Positions 40,471 to 46,400 of a stretch of DNA of 64,000 nt are shown in pieces (position 1 is the stretch's first letter; each line of letters starts with the position of its first letter). Source of the DNA: Ridgeia piscesae (Eukaryota > Annelida > Polychaeta > Sabellida > Siboglinidae); assembly GCA_025642075.2 (NCBI GenBank), contig JAODUO010000150.1, positions 135,001 through 199,000 of the forward strand, in the 5' to 3' direction. The notes under the pieces are model-generated. The model ran no database searches. It had not been told where the DNA came from and was given only the letters and a program-made list of their open reading frames with translations. Both the position numbers and the translations under genes were made by a program.

Positions 40471-43400
40471 ATATAACATAATTAGCACATTTACTCTTGA
40501 TGTACCCAGTGTGTATCACAGAGACAGGAAATGAAGTCAGGACAATGAGATGTTCTCAGTCACTGGGGGTGGTTCTTTGTCTTGGGGATTACATACCTAT
40601 GAAGGTGTGTACACAGAGGAAAAGCAAGGAACAAATAATAGGGAGTGAACTAGGAAGGTGGTACAGGGATACATGCCCTTGAGCAGGGAAGAAGGCCTCT
40701 AGCAGGGATCAGGCAGCACTTGTGAAGCTGCTAACGTGTGTGCGTGTGTGTGTGCGTGCGTGCGTGCATGTGTCTAAACAGGTTAGTCAGACAAACTGTT
40801 TACGTAGGAGAAACAGGGCATGGGGGTTTTAAATAGCCGTTCATTCTCAGATCGTAAACTTAAGGTAACCTAACTGGGAATTAGCACACAATCTTGTTTA
40901 TATTTATATTATGGCCGAAAACATGTTCACACTTATTTTAACTGTCTCCATGTCGGTGGACCAGACACATGTCACCATACTACCGGTAGCTACTATTAGC
41001 TCTGCTCCATGAGGTCAGGTTGTATTAGTTTATTCCCTCAGCAGCATCGAATGTTTCCATTTAACTTCTCATGTGCCCCAGTTATTACCTGGCGCTGTCT
41101 GTCAGTATCAGGAGGGCCCTACCTGTCTCAGTACAATACACACAACAGCTCCAGAGGGGCCTCTTGGATCTGCCAAATTCCACAGGAGCCTCGTCACTCT
41201 CTACCCTGGCTGATTTATTGATGACAACCACACTGCTGTGGTGACAATGTCTACAGTGACCCCACTCCAGTGGCCTTGCTGTGGCTCATCCAACACAACA
41301 GCTGTAGCTTGAATTCCGCAACTGATAGTCTGGAGTCTATGGCTGCTCTAGTCGCTCCGGCATTGATCTATACTGTATACGTGCCGACTGCAACAAAGCC
41401 CTCTGTGCGCCCGCCCGATACAGATCTGAAGCTCTCAGCCCCGACACCCACACACACAAGCTCTATGCAATAGTGCAGTCTACATGCTATCGGTCCTACA
41501 GTGCATTTAACAGCAGCACGCCTAAGAAACTTCACTGAGCTTTGTGTGGTTTGCCCGGTGCGGTCTAACAATGCGATGACTGGTTTTACCGAGACTGCCT
41601 CCAAGCACAGAGCTTTCTCTATGGCTGGTGTAATTTAAGACCGAACCAACGCACGTATTTGGTAACTGTGTCATTCCCAAGCGAACAACATCCTCTTGAG
41701 ATCTGAGTCTACTTGACCTATTCTAAGTTCTGTGAGATCTTCTTGATCAATACCAGTAGTTCAACCTGTTGTGTTACAACGTCTGTTGGGGATATTTTAC
41801 AATACAGCAATACGGTGCATCTCAAATTATATGCCTGACAGTTGTATTTCTTCTAAAACATTTCGTCCTTGCATATTTCATTTCACGTGATTTCAGCTAC
41901 GTGGCAACTTTTTGTTCTTTGGATTTTGTTTATAGTATACAAATAATTAATAATTAATTACAAAATATGTGATTTGAGATTTCACTGATAAAGCAGGGAA
42001 TGCTCTTTTCTTTTTCACTAATGAGGATTTTGTCTTTCTTTTTCTCTTAATATAAACCCAAATTACCCAACATTTCAAAATAACAACAAAACATTAATTA
42101 GATTATTACAAGTAAAGCAAAGAGCAATAAAAGAACAAACATAGAAGTTCAGTAACTGGTTTTTTTATTTGAACCCCAATCTTCATAATTAAGAATCCGA
42201 TATATTCAAACATTATGCATCTGCATTCAACTATACACCATTTGTAAAACCAGTTGTTTTATTAATCATCAAACGATGAACCCAGGTGAAGTGTCCCAAA
42301 CAGGGTCCACAGGGATATGGCGACAGAGGCCACCATGTTCACTGTAAAGAACAATCTGTCCTTTGACAGTGACAATGTGTCCCAAGTCACCTATTGTCAC
42401 CCCCACAATGCTACACCTGTGTAGCCGGGGGACAATGTCTTTCACGTCTCTGCCAATGCAACACAAAAACACAGTTTTCTATTCAGCAGCATACTTTATA
42501 CATGACCCCTTATGTATGACTCACTTGATCAACCAACTCCCGGGACAAAGCCAGAGGAATCAGGAAAACATACCATGGGTAATATTATTACTAAATATTA
42601 GCCGGTTCACTGCAACTATAACTGATTATTTCACTGGCGATAATAACGTGGCTTCTAAGAAAAGACCTAAGTCTGAAAGTCCACAGTGTCAGTGCAAACG
42701 TAGCTTGACTGAGTGCGTATACACGGAAAACAACCAAGTTGTCTCATACTAGTTTTACTACACAATAGTTATAGTGAATGCTATTTGTTGAATGTCTTCA
42801 ACTGTTTCTTTAACTCACGCTAAACATGTGCCAGTTCATATTTTATTTACACGTACACCTCTAATGAATTACCTGTTTTAGAAGTGAGACGCCAATTACA
42901 ATGACAACATGTCGACAACTGTACAAAGTGACGTACTGACCAGTGGTTTACAAAGCAACACAATCACCACTCATGCATGATTATGAAATGGATGATGTCA
43001 GTCTTTACAAATCCAGTCGCTAACATTGCAATTGTGGCATTGTGCTAAATTACAGAAAGAACTACATGCCCACCACAGACTTGCCCGTAGTGACACATTG
43101 TCTCGTGGAAACTCTCCTTATCGACATTATATTACTTGATATAGTCCAGATAATAGATATCCGATGTCATGTAAAGTTATAACTCTGTTGATGCACGTAA
43201 AAATTTGCCCACTGGATGAATTGGCTTTCGTTAAGTTTATGACCAATTTGAATGACATATTACATTTAATAGATTGTTCCAGATAATTTGTAAATTTTGT
43301 TGCATGTCATTCGAGCATACAAAAACTACCACGACACACACCTGTTCATCACTCATGCTTCACAGGAATATACAAACACACTGGATCCCCACAAAACTAT

Positions 43401-46400
43401 AAAAGTATAAAGCCTGTATAACAGACCCAGAATGAATTATGTCAAATTTCCCTATTCCAAACACTTTACTACGGCATACAGACAATCCCCAAACCATGCT
43501 CCAACACATTCCAAATTCCTTCAGTTTGCAGATTCACCCTGAACCTGCTCAACTCCCTGACTGTCTCACTTGCAGTTTCACCCACACCCCAGTGACCCCA
43601 CTGACACGTGCAAGACCAAGATGTACCTGACATGGACAGTCTACACACCTATTCACCTACACACCCGAATGTGAATCTCACATCCCGCACCCGCCTGGCC
43701 TACAGATCATGCACCTAGCCACACCAAGGATGAACTAATCTCCCATCACATCAGCCGTATACATCACAGCCTGACTCATTCCTCCCCAGTCTCCCTGTGG
43801 TCCAGACTGCAGCAGCGTTGAGACCTGGTAATCCCACAAACAGATCCTACTAGACTTAGACTTACCAGCCACTGACGGTCCACCCCACTCCACGCAACAG
43901 AATCACTGAAGTATCTGTATTTCTACATCCGAATCTACGTACATTATGTACGGGAAGTTTTGTCCCACAATGCAGTAGCAGCTGCAACGGTAGACTGCCT
44001 GGCAGTGCCGTCTAGCAATACCGGCTGACGCTAGTGCACTGCAGCAGGGATAGACAGGATCCTGTGTGAAACAGATACTACTCGCCTGCGCTCACGCTCG
44101 GCTTCAACTAAACTTATAAATACCTCACCGAGCACATTTTTTTGGCAGAATATTTGTCTAGCACTTCACTAGGCTGGTGTGGAAACATGAGGGTGTCATA
44201 ATTTAACCCATTGTCTCGCCGGGCCTGGGAATGACTGGGCATGTTTGTAAATTACACAAATATGAGCGTGTCAGGTTATGTTCAGACTGGGGTTTTGTTT
44301 TACATCACTATGTCATATTTGTGACAACCATGCTATCAGTTTGCCATTGTAACCAATCATGACCTTGTACTTATTACAGTAATTTATGTCATATGTACTT
44401 AACTCAAAATAGGTCCCCTGGAGTGATGTTAACGTGTCAGTGCTGTTTAACAGATTAACCCTTAACCCACCATGTTGTATAAATATAACAAGTTCCAACA
44501 AACCTTAATGTGCACTGGTGCCTTATAGAACAGAATGATACCGAATAACGCAACATAAAATATTCTAGAACTACCAGAATGTCCTGGCTACATTAACCCT
44601 TGATGTCTATCCCAGACACATGTGTACATTAAATTAGTTACTTGGAAGCAATAGGTTCATGTTTTAACAAAATTATGCACAATTGCATTGCAATGTTCAC
44701 ACCTTCACATTAATTGCACTGCAGATATGAACCATTTCTTAATGAATTAGTTTAATGTAGGTTCTAGGCAACAAATACATGTAGTTTTTGTTTTACCAAA
44801 GTTTTAAATTGTACAGTTTGCATAGAGTTAACATTGAATGCATGCAGCAGTGTGTATGTTTTCTACACGTGCAGTTTTTGTGCACGGTGCAACGTGTTCA
44901 GCAAATGCATGCAACAGTATGTTCAATTTGTGTCTGCACTTAAAGTAATTTAATGCCTTGTCTGTGTTGCTGCAGTATAAACTGTATAAAATAGGAATGT
45001 TAAGGAAACAAAATTACATAAACCACAAGTCACGCCAGCTTGCCGATCCAGGTCGCCTTTATTTATTTCTACCAGCAACTGTTTACACGACACTGCAACA
45101 CTTAATTTATTAGTATATACAACATCTCCATTGGTTAAAAATAACATCCGTACAACATGTGTTAGCTACTACTCATAGATCATGATTTAATATATTTAAA
45201 ATAAAAAAGTTTTGCAGTTTTAGAATATTATTATTTAAGCTACTTTATGACATGCAAAAAACATTTGTTGACAATTATTAACAGACCAATAAATTAACCA
45301 ATCAAATCCTGTGTTGTACAACTAATCATCCAATGAAAATCCTCAACACAGGTCTGTCTGAGCAGGAAGACAGCCAGGTGCACTGTAGAAGTGCACACAC
45401 CAAGTGACCTCATCAATTAGAGGGTCAACAAGCCATCCCTTGGGGTCTCCAGCAATGCCCACCCTCCCCCAGGAAAGCAGGGCTGGGATTAGAAAGTGGG
45501 TCACTGCATGAGAAGGGTAGCCCCAAGCTAGGCTAGTAACCATAGAAGAGGGGCCATAGGGTAGTCACATGGAAGGGGCAACAAACCATAATGGGTCATT
45601 AGTAGAGGGTGCTGCTTTCAAGGCATCCTGAGGCAATTATTTCTGCAAGATGATACAACATAGATTCCTCATGGGACAATAGGGGAAGTTAGCATTGTAA
45701 AAACATGTGTACACATTTGTAGAGTGCTCTGAAAATGTTCATTCCCATGTGGAACAAATCATTTGATTTACTGATTTGTGTGCAAATTATAGCTCAATCC
45801 GAGGTGAATACAGATTTATGCAGATTCATCTAAAAAGTTTAAAAAAAAATAGCTGCCATCTAAAATTTGACTGGTAATCTTAATAGATCTTGTTACTCCA
45901 AATCAATAATTATGGCAGGAGAACAGAGGTGGTGTATCAGCCAAATGTTGGAAATGAAATCATATGAATGGAAAGTAACAACTAAAGACACAGGAAAAAA
46001 CAACCAAACAAGGAATGTACATTTATGATTCTTTGTACCATTATTTAAAATAAAATATATTAAATTTACATGTGCTGAATATTAATTTTGATCATAAAAT
46101 AAAGACAACATTACATCATTTGGTGCATAATTTTGATAACAATAATTGATAAATCTGCCTTTTTCTCTAAATTACGATGTCAGCCAAACATGTGTAAGTT
46201 TATCAAATTGAATGATGTGACTTTGAACACTGTACATGACTTTTTCCCAACGAGACTTGTGACTCTACTTCTGTGACTCTGTTTCCACCCACTGATCAAA
46301 CAACTTGTTAGTCATTCTGTACACATGACACCCTTCATCTTGCCACACTTCGCATGTTTACCCTTGAAACATCAACTATGATGACTTGTTAGTTTTTGTT

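Larger units (their letters stand above)
36116..42268. other. DIP2 intron 1, left half: no supported gene
   Basis: Mostly AT-rich unique sequence with small duplications and one compound microsatellite, listed separately. Short ORFs on both strands lack recognisable domains. Confidence 0.55.
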
